From assembly GCF_041296385.1 (NCBI RefSeq), contig NC_091018.1:1433501-1497500 (forward strand): a stretch of 64,000 nucleotides of DNA. Direction: 5' to 3'. Positions within the stretch are counted from its first letter, which is position 1. Each line of letters begins with the position of its first letter. Position numbers and translations under genes: made by a program. This document shows positions 26,095-39,000 of this stretch, piece after piece. The notes beneath the pieces are model-generated. The model was given only the letters and a program-made list of their open reading frames with translations, searched no databases and had not been told where the DNA came from. This stretch comes from Aphelocoma coerulescens. Taxonomy: Eukaryota > Chordata > Aves > Passeriformes > Corvidae.

Positions 26095-26388
26095 CTGTGG
26101 CTGGGACAGTGACAGCAGCCCGCCCTGGTGACAGAGGGGACAGTCAGTGCTGAGACCTGGCAGGCACCTCTCACCTCTGGAGCCTGAGGGACTGAGCACC
26201 CACCTGGAGCTGGAACTCTCCCAGCACAATTCTGAGCCCAGTTACACGTGCTGGGCTCAGACCCCCAAGAACAAAGAGCGTTTTCTCTCCTGGACTGGTG
26301 CCAGCAGCTTGTCGGTCCCCAAGTGCAGAAAGCCACCCAAAGAAATCAGGGTGTAGCTACCAACAGCAGCTTGTGTTTGCATTTGCAG

Positions 26389-26525
26389 AAGCACCTAAAT
26401 AACACAGATCTGCTCACAGAGGAACAGCTCAAGGGCCACGAAGGAAGAGTGTGATACAAGTCCACAATCATTTCAGCCTTATCCTGGACTGCACAGGGAA
26501 CATTTACAGATCACAAAGAGGCCAG
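26389..26525 (+). other. Exon-like segment, noncoding if real
   Basis: A TTTGCATTTGCAG acceptor-like site ends at 26388, and a full-consensus donor, CAG then GTGAGT, starts its intron at 26526. They enclose 137 bases. All three frames contain stops (one remains open to TGA at 26452-26454), so it could only be a noncoding or terminal exon. Splice-like pairs of this kind are common by chance, and the support is weak. Confidence 0.2.
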
Positions 26526-29244
26526 GTGAGTAAGCGCTGCCAGGAACCACACAAACAGCAGCAGCAATGTAAGTTAAGTCACTGATGCCTGACCCCAAGA
26601 ACTAACCACCTTTGCTTGTAGAATGTTGGGATATAATCCTCCACAAACTGCTGGACAGAGACACTATTTATATTTTTATATTTATATGTTTTATATTCCA
26701 CCTGTCTGATCCCCAGTCACAGACTGTATGTTCTGCTCTCTGTGAGAAATGAGAATATAACATGATAAAAGTTAGCTGAACTCACAATTATATTTAGGGA
26801 AAAAAATGCTTTAAAGAAGTACTGAAGCAACCAAGACAAATCACATGGAAGCATCACAATCTAATGAGTAGGGCCCTGGCATGTTCCTGCAGATCTGAAT
26901 TCTTTTCTCAATTAAACAGTAGGAGTGGACTCTTTTGCAAATATTTAATTTCCAAGCTTCTAATTACAGTGGCTGAGTTTTTTCTCCTGAGGAAACAGGT
27001 GTTGACACAAGATCTGACAGATCCTAGCAACTGGCATTTGCTGGTCCCTTTCTCAGTTTTACAAACACACATGGAGAAAAGGAAAATGCACGATCTAACC
27101 TAGGAGACAAATATTTGGGCTGTGCATCAAGAATTTTTTGATCTGTGCTTGCATGGTGAGCTGTTTGTAATCTGGCTCAGTTCTCCCAGAGATGGAAGTT
27201 TCAGCATGCTCCATTTTGAAATGGCATCATCCTGGCTGTGAAAAGCTGCACACATGGGCCAGTTAAGAGGAAGTAATTAAATACATTCACAATGAAATCC
27301 TTTCAGTGAGAGGGATTTAATCTTGTCATCTTCCCTAGACACATCAAAAAGGGAAATAAAATGCACAGAAGAAAATATAAAGAGGATATCTGTTGTACTT
27401 CAAAAAACCCCACGAAAACCTATGATGCTTCCAGTTCAGACTTAAACTACAAATGGAAATAAAGTCAAATTTAAAGTATAACCTAGTTCATTAGCATGCT
27501 CTAATACTGCTAAAATTTTAATGTATTTGATAGAAGCAAGATAACCATAAAAAACACTACCTATTGCACATTGTTTTGCTGCACTGCCTGCATGTAGCTA
27601 ATTACAGCCTCCCTGCCCTCACTCCAAAATGTCTTGCTTTTGTGGGTTTTATCCATTGTCCTTAATGTTAAAATGCGGGGGTTTGTCTGAATTACCATTT
27701 TATTGTGGTATTAAACTTGTGTTGAGGCACATTAAGAGCACTGTGTTATCACAAGCCAGGCAGTTCAGTTATTAATATAAGTAAACACTATATTTAGTGT
27801 GTTTCTGTATTGGGTCCCCACCCTCCCTAAACCCCCCCCCCCCCGAAATTATTATTTACTTATCCCCTGGAACTGTTGTAGTCTATCAGCTAAATACACT
27901 CATTCTTTGAGCTGAGTACTGATTTGGATATGCACAGTACTCACCCATTTTAGTAGCCTATTGTCTCTGTTCCTACTGAGAGGTTTTTGAAAGTGCATTT
28001 CTGGCACAAAGCACTGAAAGCTCTATGGGCTGGCAACTGCATACACACAATAAATCCATCCTTTATTCATGCTTCTGCCTCAATTGCACAAAAATCAGCT
28101 AAGTATCTTTAGACTACTGAAAAATGGCAGATGGACCTGCCTTGTCTCAGCTTTTTTTCTGGTGTTGAAGTATTATTTCATATTGCCCCTCCACTGCCCT
28201 CGTTAGGTCAAGAAGACCCTACTGACACAGCCCAGCTGCCCTGGCAGCCTCAGGTGCAAGGTGAGAGCACCAGTGTCCCATCCCACCCTCGAGCAGGCGT
28301 GGCCCATCCCGAGCTCTCTGTGCCCTGGGATCCCCCCAGCTCAAAGGGAGCCCTGGCTGTCCCAGCCACACTGCCTGGGGATCTCAGCTCCCATTCCTGC
28401 AGATATTCAGCTATTTCAGGGCTATCTGAAGGAGTTTGCAGTGGCACTGAGCCATGTGGCAGATGTCGTAAAGAAGGGTTTATTTCATCTTGTTCAAACC
28501 TATTTTATATTGAATTCCTCGCTATGTAAATAAGAACCCAGTTCAAGGTCTGGCAGATTATTTGTTACTGCCACATCGTTCAAAGGCACGCCGAGCTCAG
28601 AGACGAATTTAGCCAGAAAGGACTTCTGAGAATGTCTGGTCTGACCTTTCATGTAACACAAAATCCAAAATACAAGAGCATAAAAGTTAATACCTTTACA
28701 ACAGGGAAGGATCCAGATGATTCAACCTGAACTGCACAAAATGCATCCATTTTTAGTGCTGCCAAGTGATGCAAGTTACACACATTCAGGTCCCCGTGGT
28801 GCATTACCTGGGCTGATCTTTCTGGGTTTTACAGAAGCCAAGCCTTCCCAGAGCCACATGCTATACTTTGTGTTTTGTTTGCTTTTCAGTGCATTTCAGG
28901 TCGTTCAATTTTGTCCAGTCCACCCTTCTCAGAAATGAAGAATATTTCAGTTCTCAGTTCACTTAATATGTAAAGGAGAGACCAAGCCTTGAGCCTACAA
29001 AGCTGACATGTCCCAGCAGATGGAGTCTACCCATGCTGAAGGAAAAGACAAAAATCCTCACAAGGTCCAATAATCAGAAAATAGTGGAAGCAAATGTGCT
29101 CAGTCTAAATGTGGCAGTCAGTCTGCAGGAACCATATGAATCTGATATAAAGAGAACCTGCTCCAAGCATGCTTGCAATGTCCAGGCACGGGTCCATCTT
29201 CTTCCTATCCCACTGCCACCTCCTTTTCTTGTCTACTTCCAGCT
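26526..29244. other. Unique noncoding stretch
   Basis: No gene was recognised. A run of 13 C lies at 27832-27844. The interval 28190-28410 is GC-rich with a 132-codon + frame, but it shows no CR1 wording, no CpG richness and no domain. The rest is AT-rich and unremarkable. Confidence 0.5.
27832..27844. repeat. Run of 13 C
   Basis: Thirteen consecutive C are followed by GAAATT. It is prone to slippage, and its length may not be exact. Confidence 0.95.
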
Positions 29245-30490
29245 GACAGCCATGTAATTTCAGCCTCTTCTTAAATTAACTGAATGATAATCTAAACACA
29301 AACTTCCCTTCCAATCCCAGGAACATTTCTAACCCATTTAAAAACTCTTCTCGCTGTGTCTGGATCCCTTTGAAGCTCTGACACCAGAAGCAGGCACAGA
29401 AATTCTAGTGACAGTCTTGGTAAGGCTGTACCCAAAAGCAGGATCACTTCCCCACTTATACTTTATAAGCTTTCTTCATTTATCTTAAAAGACCTGGTTC
29501 TCTTTCAGCCACAGCACTGTCCTGAGAGCTCATGTTTAGGGGCTTTCTTCTGCCAGCTCCCTAAACCTCACTTGAGTGAATTAACAAACTCCAGAGCCCT
29601 GGAATCCGTGCTTGCTGTTCCCACACAAGTTACCTTGCAGTGGTTCTGTTAAAGACAGTCCAACCAAGTAACAAACTTGGAGAACTCAGTAAAAGCAACT
29701 TGTCTTCTCTTTTGTTACTACTCTGCCAACATTTGCAAAGCCTGCAAGCTCTGCAAAAAAAATTACATTGACAATTAAATTCACTGAAAATAATGTTAAA
29801 TGTTAGACCACAGCTCAGCCCCACACTGGCCCTCCACAAAGAGCACTGCTCACTGATCTCTCTCTCTTCACAACTGTATTTTGGTATCTACCAATGACTC
29901 AGTTCTTAAAAGACACACAGCTAAATCCAAGCTTCTAGTCCAAATGTCATGCAGTATTAAGTCCTGAAGCCCAAGCACACAATGTCAGTTAATCTGACTT
30001 TATCAACTTGCCCATAATCCACTTAAAAAAAAAAAAAACTCAAAAAAAGATACTAATTGTCTGTCTGACAAGGTCTGTATTTTCCAAGTAACTGCTACTG
30101 TTAATGACATTTTTAGCTGCCAAGCCTTGCTGATGAACTCCTGAATCAAGCGTTTTGTTATTTTACACAGAATCAATATCAGGCCAATTTGCCTACAGCT
30201 TCCTGGTGATTCTTCTTTACCTCTTTAAAGCAAGAAACAGAATACATATTATCTCAAGTTCTGTGACATTTCCTTGGTTTTCAACACTGTTCAATTAGTG
30301 ATTCAGAAAGCCTCTCAACTTTTTTAACAATTCATATGAAATTCAACGTATTTTTTCCCCATTCTCCTTTGTTACATATGACAAACCTATTTCTGCCCTG
30401 ACACACTGAATGGATCCACCTGCTTCATGCCAAATCCCAAGCGGATATATCAATTGAACACCTCTGTTTATTGGTTCTTCATTAGTTATG
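29245..30490 (-). mobile_element. Ancient CR1-type LINE fragment, antisense, about 1.2 kb
   Basis: The + strand reads as diverged antisense text of old amniote CR1/L3-like elements. At 29310-29350 there is AACATTTCTAACCCATTTAA with a nearby CTCTTCTCGCTGTG. At 29395-29460 an AGAAATTCTAGTGACAG word, a CTTGGTAAGGCTGTAC word and GATCACTTCCCC follow the usual order of the segment that begins with an AGAACTGG-ACACAGTATTCC block. At 29505-29540 comes the GCCACAGCACTGTCCTGAGA and GCTCATG pair. At 30170-30200 comes AATATCAGGCCAATTTGCC, then at 30230-30260 an AAGCAAGAAACAGAATACA block, and near 30300 comes GTGATTCAGAAAGCCTCTC. The middle part (about 29560-30130) matches less well and contains a 14-A run at 30025-30038. 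No intact reading frame remains. The assignment comes from word order recognised by eye; the exact ends and family are uncertain. Confidence 0.65.
30025..30038. repeat. Run of 14 A within the old LINE
   Basis: Fourteen consecutive A lie inside the ancient CR1-type segment, followed by CTC and seven more A. It may mark a small later insertion or local slippage. Confidence 0.9.
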
Positions 30491-32881
30491 ATATTCTGAT
30501 AATCACCCTTATTTCAAATCTCCCTTTAAGGAAGGGCTGGTGAGCTATTTCCTTACTTTCTAGCAGTGAATGCTCTCTCACAGCAGAGGAGGTGGAATCA
30601 AAGCTGGTACCACAAAATCTGTGGCGAGGAAGTCACCACAAAGACGAATTCAACGTTGGAGCTGCAGTACAGCAACCACAGCAGGTCAGAGAATCAGCCC
30701 TGCTCCAGGAGGGGAGCAGACAGAGCATCTGAGACCTGCCAAGATCATCTCAGTTCACCTGTGAAAAGTCAAGCGTGTGGCAGGCAGGAGTGAGCAGGCA
30801 ATTGATAACAAAGCAGGGTAAGGCTGCTTGCCCTGGTAACAGACTAAAGGAGAAGGAAACACAAGTGGTTTCTCGTGACAGAGAAGAGCAAATGAATTAC
30901 ACCTTTACTACCGGGATGATAGTGAGTTTATGTAAACTAAGGAACTGCAAACTTTGGAGATGTATGAAGGAAGTAAATCTAGGAGTATCTTAAACCATTG
31001 ACAGTCGGGGAGAGTACAGCAGGACAGGGAGCCCCCCTTGTAACCAAGTTCTGCACCACTCAAAAATGCACAAACAACTTCAGGCTGTAAGGAGGAAATT
31101 AAAATGCTCTTGAACTCTCCAGAGAGGTTATTTGTGGCTGACACACACCTAAAGGGAAACAAGGACCCTCACAGTCACCTTGACAAAGAATTTCTGCCTC
31201 TCAAGTTTACACCACTCTCCCTTTTTCTGAGCAATCTCTTTGCAGAGGAGGAAAAATATCTGAGCTTTGCAGGTTGGTTTCTCTGGGAGAATAAAGTTAG
31301 TTACACAGAGGCTGCCAACACTCTTGTACAGAAAAATCCCCCAAACAAGCCCGTCTTCTGGGATTTGCAGCTCTCAGTTCTCGAGGAGCAACTCCAGACC
31401 CAGGACAGAGCTTAATCTGAGCTGGGGCAAAGATTCTTTTGCCTAACTCCTTTTACCCAGAATTCTGTATAGCACAAAGTTAATGGATTCTTTCTATCAG
31501 GACCGAAAATTTACCAGTACATGAAGAAGAAGAAACTAAAAAGCTTTGTGCAGCAGCATTGCTTGGCATCTTCTGTGTTTCAAATGTGAGACTGTCAGTA
31601 CCCCACAGCCCTCAGCTCTTCATCATACACCCATCTGGAGCAGAGACTTTATCAGAGAGGTGCAAGTGAGACCTGATGTTAATGATTTTTAAATAAAACA
31701 AAAAAAGAAAGTTTTGACTATTTTGTATTGTATATTTTCAATGGCCACTGCTGTCTCATAAAACTAATAAAATATAAAACCAACAAAAAATGCCAGGATC
31801 AAAACTGCAAAATTAAAAAAGTCAAAATGAAGCGGTTTTTTATCCCAGAAATTAAAATTTCTAAGGAATCCTAAACATGTATTCCACTAATTGAAAGTGG
31901 AAATGCTTCTGAACTATCAAAAACCCCACAATGCACAAATCCTGAATTTCAGCCAGCTTCAGTAAACAGTTTATCAACACTCATTACTCACAGTCAGAGT
32001 ACCAGAGCACACAGCCTCAGCATATGCTGCCTGACACCCAGCCTCCCAGGGAAAAGAGCGACTGCTCTAAAGATCTGGTTACTTAAGCCTGAGAGCTAAG
32101 AGACATAAAGGAGATGAATCTGTAATTATAGCCCAGTTACTATGCAAATACTTCAGCACACTATCTTGGTAAGAAATCTAGGTCTTGCCTTTCAGAACAG
32201 TTTCATTATTAGGAACGATTATTGCCTTTATTCCACCACTGTGATATTTCATGCATTTGTAGCACAGATAAGGAGCAAACAAGAACAAACAGCTTTTACC
32301 TCTGCAATCCTCACTGGCAGCATCAAAATCACAGCCCTGAAAGGACCAGGGATGAGAAACACCCAGGGATTTTAAATCTGTGGTCGGTAGAAAGCCTCAA
32401 TAATAACTTGCATCCCGTATCTTAAGACTGCAGATATTTTTAACAAGTTCATAAGGTTGCACACACAGCTGGACCTGCACAGGTCAGACCCACCGTGATT
32501 CCAGGTGTCAGGCAGCTGCTGGGTCTGTAATGGGTCATTAACAGGCTGTCCTGGCTGTGAACATATTTTTTAAGCCTGTTTTCCTCCACTGGCACTCCTG
32601 ACTGTGCTTGTGTGATAGAACTAGGGCAGGAACTGCACTGAGGAGCACAGATTCAAAAGGGTGGTGGTGGCTGAAGGCTGCAGGCAGCCCCAGCCCCAGT
32701 GAGCAGGGAGGCAGGAATGCTCCAGACTTTGGTGCTCCACACAATTATTGCTGCCAGGCAGCGGGGCTGACACTGGGAGTGCTGGGATGATGCTGTGCAG
32801 ACACAGCTGGGGTGAGCACACTGCCCTGGGTAAGCACATCAGGCCCAGCTCTGCATGGCAGGGCTTTATCTGCAGAGTGGG
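30491..32881. other. Unique noncoding stretch
   Basis: No gene was recognised. A + frame at 31104-31415 (103 codons) reads smoothly but has no recognisable domain and no splice context. The interval 31680-31860 is A-rich. Confidence 0.5.
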
Positions 32882-32903
32882 CAAGCTGCTTTAAAGCAGC
32901 TTG
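32882..32903. repeat. Perfect 22-bp palindrome
   Basis: The arm CAAGCTGCTTT at 32882-32892 is followed without spacer by its exact reverse complement at 32893-32903. After one mismatched pair, two more G/C pairs extend it on each side. The centre is TTTAAA. It could act as a symmetric binding site or be a chance event. Confidence 0.95.
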
Positions 32904-35900
32904 GCCGAAATAGAATTCAGAAAGGAGAAAAATCCACTGGCAAAGACTTGCCATTGAAAATGTCCTGCACCTTAGCCACAGCTTCATTATCTCACATTCA
33001 CTGGACTACCTCAAACATCCAACGTGTTATTCACAGCCACACAGTTTTCACAGAATCAGCAGAGGAAGGAAAAAAGATGCTTAAAAAGAACTTTCTGCTC
33101 AAGGAAGTGAAAATGCAAGCTGTCCTGCATACTTCATCTAGCTCCTCACATTTATTAAGGGCAAAATAATTTCTCTCTGCTCACATAAATGGAGCAGATA
33201 GAATATCTCTCCCCAGAGCATGGGGAGCCACCAGGGCCAGCTAGATTAGGTTTGGAGCACTGATGCAACCTGTGTGAGGCATTACTTCATGAAGTGGTGA
33301 GTTAGCAACATGGGGTTTTTTTTTCAAAATATTTCGTTTGCATCATCTGTCAAGCAAACAAAGGCAGTAATTGTGGGGAGATGTGTTTTGATTTTCCTGT
33401 GCTGCTGCCTCGTCCCCAGATGTAAGCACCGTGTCAGGCAATTCACAAATGACACCTCTTCCTACAAACAAACATTATGGTTGATCATTAAAGATTGCTG
33501 TGATATTTGCAGAAAGGATAATAGGGACCTGGACAAACCAAGAATGGTATCTGACATGTGGAAACAGTTGGTTTTATGGAGGGCTGGATAAATTCCTTGC
33601 AGTTTTTTGCATCTCCCTGCTTGCTATATTTTCTCATTTGAAGGACAGATCTGTATTCGTTCCCAAACAGAGAGCATATTGTTCCACATGTTCTACAGCT
33701 CCTGAATCACACTAATTTATATTACTACATTTTTAATTTAATGATTGATATGTTGGCTTTGCAAACTGACTGTCAGAATAATTCATATAGTATTAAAAAA
33801 CCCAAGTGTACAGCAGTTTTATTAATGCACCCTTAAAGAATAATGAAACCTTCAGTCCCGCTCTAATGAATTCTGGTGAGCCACTTCTGAACACTGCTAT
33901 CCATGTGTGCCTGTCCCTCAGCTGGGGAGGGGGCTGAGGGAAGGGAGGCAGCGAGGAACAGGAAAAGCAAAAATTTCTAGTGATAAAATTCTGAAATAAC
34001 CTTCAGTTTTTGAGCGCTGGTGGTAGGAGAAATGGCAGCTTCAGACCTCCACCTCTTTACCCCCCAGCACCGCAGGATTAGGAAGGATTGGTTTTTGGTT
34101 AGCCTTATTGAAAACCCCAGGCACAGCTACCCCAGGCTCTCCAGCAGCACCAAGGCAAGGTCTGTGCACCCACGGCCAAGTCCCGCAGCCCTAAATCAGC
34201 TTTTCCATGGCTGCTGTGCTTCAGGGGCAAAGGCCCGGGATGTCAGCCCAGCCCAGAGGGTCCCCAGCACACAGAACAGGAGCGATGTGAGCGCACCAGA
34301 GAGGTGCGTGCAGAGCCCGTGCAGGGCTGCTCTGACAAACCCGGGAGCTCCGGCTGTGCGTGGCCAAGAGAGGGAGGAAGGGCAGGAGCCAGCAGCCAGT
34401 GGAAACGAAAAGCTGCCTCAGTCCCCCAGTGACAAGTGAACTGTGTTGTTTCCATTCTGCCACAACTAAACCGCGGTAACACCAAATTTGCACCTGCAAA
34501 TAGTGGTGAATTGCTACCCATTCCAGGGCTTGGGCTTAAAAAGGAAAAGTGTTTTCAAAGCAATCAGGGAGGGCCGAATAGATACTGGGTGCACATTTTA
34601 CCAGTAAGAGTTTCAGTGCAATCGAATGAAGCCCAGCAAAATTTTCTCAATTTCTACGATATTTCAGCTGTGCATGAGGAATAAAAAAAATCTCAGAAAA
34701 AGCAACTTGGAGCTTTACTCATTTTTATGTGCCAGGATGGGTCCTCACCCAGTTTTGTCTGCTTTCCTCCAGCTGGTAACACTGCTCGGGTTCTCCCTCA
34801 AAGGAGGATCCACCACAATGCAAAGGCTCACTCTGCAGAAACTGTAAGTGGGCTTTTTTTGTTGGCTATTTTCTCGTGCCATAGCATAAAATTTTTGCCA
34901 GGAAAAACATACTTCTCTGCTTTTAAGCCTACATAAGTACACAACACAGAAACAGAGATCATGAATGCTGGTATAAAGGTATGGCAGCCAAGGCTAAAGA
35001 GCTGAAATGGGATAGCCACCATATCCTGCAAAGTGCTGAGTTTCTCCCAGTATTAATGGTATATTAGGACACACTGGTTTTTTTTTGCAAAATGTGCAGA
35101 AAAATCCCAGCAACTACAAAAAAAAGATCACTTGCTGCCCGTTTGGGGTGGGGGAGCAGAGGGGTTGCAGGAACAACAAGAAGTGGCTCAGGTTTCCTTG
35201 TAATTGCCCTGACACACTCCATCAATATAAAGCCACTTGTGTCCTGTGTGACACTGCTGCCAGATGAGAGATGTGTTTACTGGCTCTTACAAAATTTTTG
35301 TGACATTACTGGTAGGAATTATTCAAGACTGTAATCCTGATCTGGAAGACAAAGCCCAGCACAGTCAAAACAAAACAGCAACACAGCCCCGTGCAGTGAA
35401 GCTGCCAGGAAGGCAGAGGCAGGCTCAGGATCCTGTGACGGGAAGGGGATGACGAGGATGCCACAGAAAGGCCAAGGAGGCACCAGCTCCTGCCCCTGCC
35501 TGGGAAGCATCTTGTAAAGCACACGGAACCAGCAGCTAAAAGTCTTTTCCCTCATCCGTGTGTTTCTCCTCTGCCTGCTGTGAAATGGGCTCTGTTCAGG
35601 AGGAGTAGAGCAGGAAGCTGCACCCAGTCAATACCACACAGGAGCTCCCAGTGGAGCCACAGCACGCTGCTGAGGTTTTATTTCAGGCCTGGCCGGCACA
35701 GCTGATGCATCTACAGAAAATCAGATGTCACTTACTTTTCTCAGTCTTTCAAAGAGTATCTGCGTCATGCCACAGAATTCCCAGTGGGAAAGAATTCCGA
35801 GCCAGTAGAAAGAATCCAGTCTATGTTGAAAAAAACATTAGCAGATATTGTAAGAAATGAAGTAAACAGTCCTGCTTTTATCTCTTGTCCATATTTATTA

Positions 35901-35935
35901 GTTCAGGAACCAGGAAAAAATACTGAAATGGATTG
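32904..35935. other. Unique noncoding stretch
   Basis: No gene was recognised. The interval 34140-34440 is GC-rich with a 139-codon + frame, but by count it has only 11 CpG in 300 bases (observed/expected about 0.4), so it is not a CpG island, and no protein family is recognisable. Confidence 0.5.
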
Positions 35936-36036
35936 TGGAATCATGGAATATCCTGAGTCGGAAGGGAGCCACATATTGGCTCATCTAGGTAGGTATCAGT
36001 GGCCCCATACATCCACTCAATCCTGCTGAAGAGCAG
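35936..36036 (-). mobile_element. CR1 LINE 3' end, antisense, short
   Basis: The + strand opens with GTGGAATCATGGAATATCC, then TGAGTCGGAAGGGAGCC, then GCTCATCTAGG. This is the antisense start of CR1 3' ends common in songbirds, where the same words lead into a GATCATCGAGTCC-like block. The later part (to about 36036) is diverged, and the 5' limit is uncertain. There is no coding capacity. Confidence 0.8.
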
Positions 36037-39000
36037 TAAATATATTCATTTTCTGTTTGTAAGAAAAGATGAAGGAGATTCAGGCAGGTTTGGCAGAACA
36101 GTACTTCTGGGTTATAAAAAACCTGCTCCCATCCCTCAGCCTTTCAGGAGGTTCCCAGTTTGGACCCATTAGATAATCTAGACCAGTTACTGCCCTATCA
36201 GAACTCTGTTCATTAAAGTGATTTTCAGCAAATGCCTTTTGGTACACCAGCAGTACCACACAAAAAAAATTATTAACATTTTTAAAAACTACCCAATCTG
36301 AAAGAGAACAAAAAATGTTTCTAGAAATTTTGATTCCAACTTCATTTCTGTATTCACTGAGAAAGTGACAAGTGTCATCACATCACAATATCTACAATGC
36401 TTGTACTGTATCTTTACACAACAATTCTTCTCTTTACCCAGAAAAAGAACAAAGGAAGAAAAAGATAAATGTAATATTAGCACTGGATTTATGTGCTGCG
36501 GTAGAAATGAGATGAATACACAACTCAGGCTTGTCAAAGATATTTGGGTAGTGGCAAACACTCATTTCAGAAAATGGGCTACAGCCTCTTGTCTGTCAGA
36601 TGAAGTGCAGATACAAGTTCAACATTAAAACAAAAAAAGAAAAATCCAAGATGAAAGTAAAAATGTGAAAAAAATCCAAAAACTCCAAACACTTTGAGGG
36701 AAATTCATCGCTTTCTGAAGAGAACAATCAGCTCCAAGTGCCAGTGTCTGGTTTGCTGCACATTCAGACAGATCTAGTCTAGCAATAACACACTACAAAT
36801 ACTTCCAGAGCTTCACTACCCTATGCTGCTGCTCTGGTTTGAGGGTTTCTTTTGTTTGTTTTTTGGGTTTTTTTTTTGGTGTTTTGTTTTTTTTTTAACA
36901 TGCAAGTTAAAGGTTGATTCAGTTCTCCCCTGCAAAACCCTTTCTTTCCAAAGGTTGTATATTTGGATTTACTGTGGCTGGTTATTACAACGAGGAGAGG
37001 GAGGAGTGTGTGATCCTACAAGCCTCAGAAAATTGGAAGAATAAATCATGATGGAGACTTTTCTTCTATTACATTTACTTTTAGAAGAACAGTATAAATA
37101 AAAGACTGCAAACGAGAATGAAACAGAAACCAGGAAACACGAACCATCCCTACTTCTATTCCTTTCTTACTCCTGCTAAGGCTTTTTCTGTCTTTACTCT
37201 AGAAGCACAACACTCTCAAAATCTATTAATATTCCTCGTTTTCCCTAGCTAACTGTCATTATTATGGGAAGTGAGAAATGGCTGTCAAGCTCAAAAGCAA
37301 ACCCAAGCACATTCCAAATCCCCTCCAGCCATGCTTGTTCCATATAAGGACTTTGCTGCTATTATGGCAGTGAGTGGAGTAAATAATTTTAAAAAATAAT
37401 TAAAAATGTTAATAATTAACAATCCCAAAGCACCCTGTTTTTTCCCAAGTTTGCTCTTCAAGCAGAATCAGGGATCTTTTATCCCACACAGGGCTTATCA
37501 GTGCCCAGGACACAGGAGACAGGGAAATTGAGATCACATAGCATGGATTGTACTAGTGGGAGAACGCAGTTAAACAAGACACAAATCTGTGCCCGAATGG
37601 AAAAATCATCAAAATAGGAGGTGGGACTCTGAGTAACAGCTTTGTACTTCCATCCTCAGCACAATCTGGCCCTGTTCAAGGACTTCACCCTTTTTTCCTC
37701 CAGAAAGCAACGAGGAGATAAGAAATATGAACAACTTCTCCTGAGAAGCAGGCTTAAGTAAAGTCTGGAAGTAGTTCATTAGTTCATATTCTGGCTGTAC
37801 GGTCAGATGTTAATGACAAGGCCAACACAAGCCAGTAACTTCCAGTCATAATCACACATCCAGGGCCACGCAGACATGGCCAGAAATAAAACAGGTTACT
37901 GCATGACTCCCAGCTTTCTGGGAAATGTCCTTTTAATCTGCCCAGCTGAGAGCCATTTCAAGGCATTTAGGGCTTTTGACTCCGAGTGGAGCTCAGATTT
38001 AGTCAGATACTGGTCACATATTAAAGTGCTCTGAACACAACCAAGGCTGGACCTCCAGCAGTATTATTGTTTCACTTCCTTGACTGCTCAATATGGGCTG
38101 TCCCCCAAAATGCAGAACACTTCTGAAAGCCTGGTCCTTCTCTGCCTCCCATACTGAAGTTAAACCTTCCACCCAAGGACCATGAAGCTGCCCCTCTGCT
38201 CTTCACCATCCCCTCTGTCCTTACTCAGGCAGGACCTCCTGTGCCTTTGCTGGGAAATGCCTTTTCCAAACTCCACAATTTTGACCAGACTGTTGAGTCA
38301 TTCTGCTACAATTTTTTGTAATGACAATTAAAGAGCCTTCTTTCTGATCATTTAAAAGTACATTAAAATACAGCCCTAAGGCGATGAACAACTGGCAGAA
38401 GAGAAGCAGTCCCAGTGAAATCTAGGATTTCCTTGTAATTTCTTTTTTTCTTCCCAAGCAACCTCAGAGAAGCAGCATTTTGGAGGAGAGGTAATGCACC
38501 TCATTAAACCAAATAATGCAGACAGGAGAAGCAGACAACCTTTCAGACACACAGTTCCTTCAGGTCAAACATCACAATGAAATAATTCTCAAATTATTGC
38601 AGAAGTGTACTTATCTCCAGTGATAACAAATGTGCATTTGAGCTTTACCACTGCTTATTAAAGCCTTAACGTTTTGTTTTGGGAATGTACACAACCTCTG
38701 TACAGCACTGGAGCAGAAAACTTCTCCATTTGAGCTGTACCAGAAAGAGCATAAAAAAAGAAACTATCCCCAGTGTGTGAAGAAATGCCCAGTGATGTAC
38801 AGCACAGAGCAAATATCTTCCCCTTCAGTATTTCAAAATATTGTCTCCTCCCACACTGGCTCAGTGACCAGCCCAAAGCAACTGCTGCACTGGCAGTGCC
38901 TCTGGCTGACACCAGCCTGCCAAAGACACCTTGCCAAGGACATCTGGGGAACGGAGGGGAATCTTCTCCTCCTCACTGCAGAGCTCTTTTACTCCTCTTT

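Noticed and set aside
28190..28410. GC-rich interval as a CR1 element
   Set aside because: None of the diagnostic CR1 words is present in either orientation.
34020..34440. GC-rich 139-codon frame as an exon or CpG island
   Set aside because: Counted CpG observed/expected is only about 0.4, and no protein family is recognisable.
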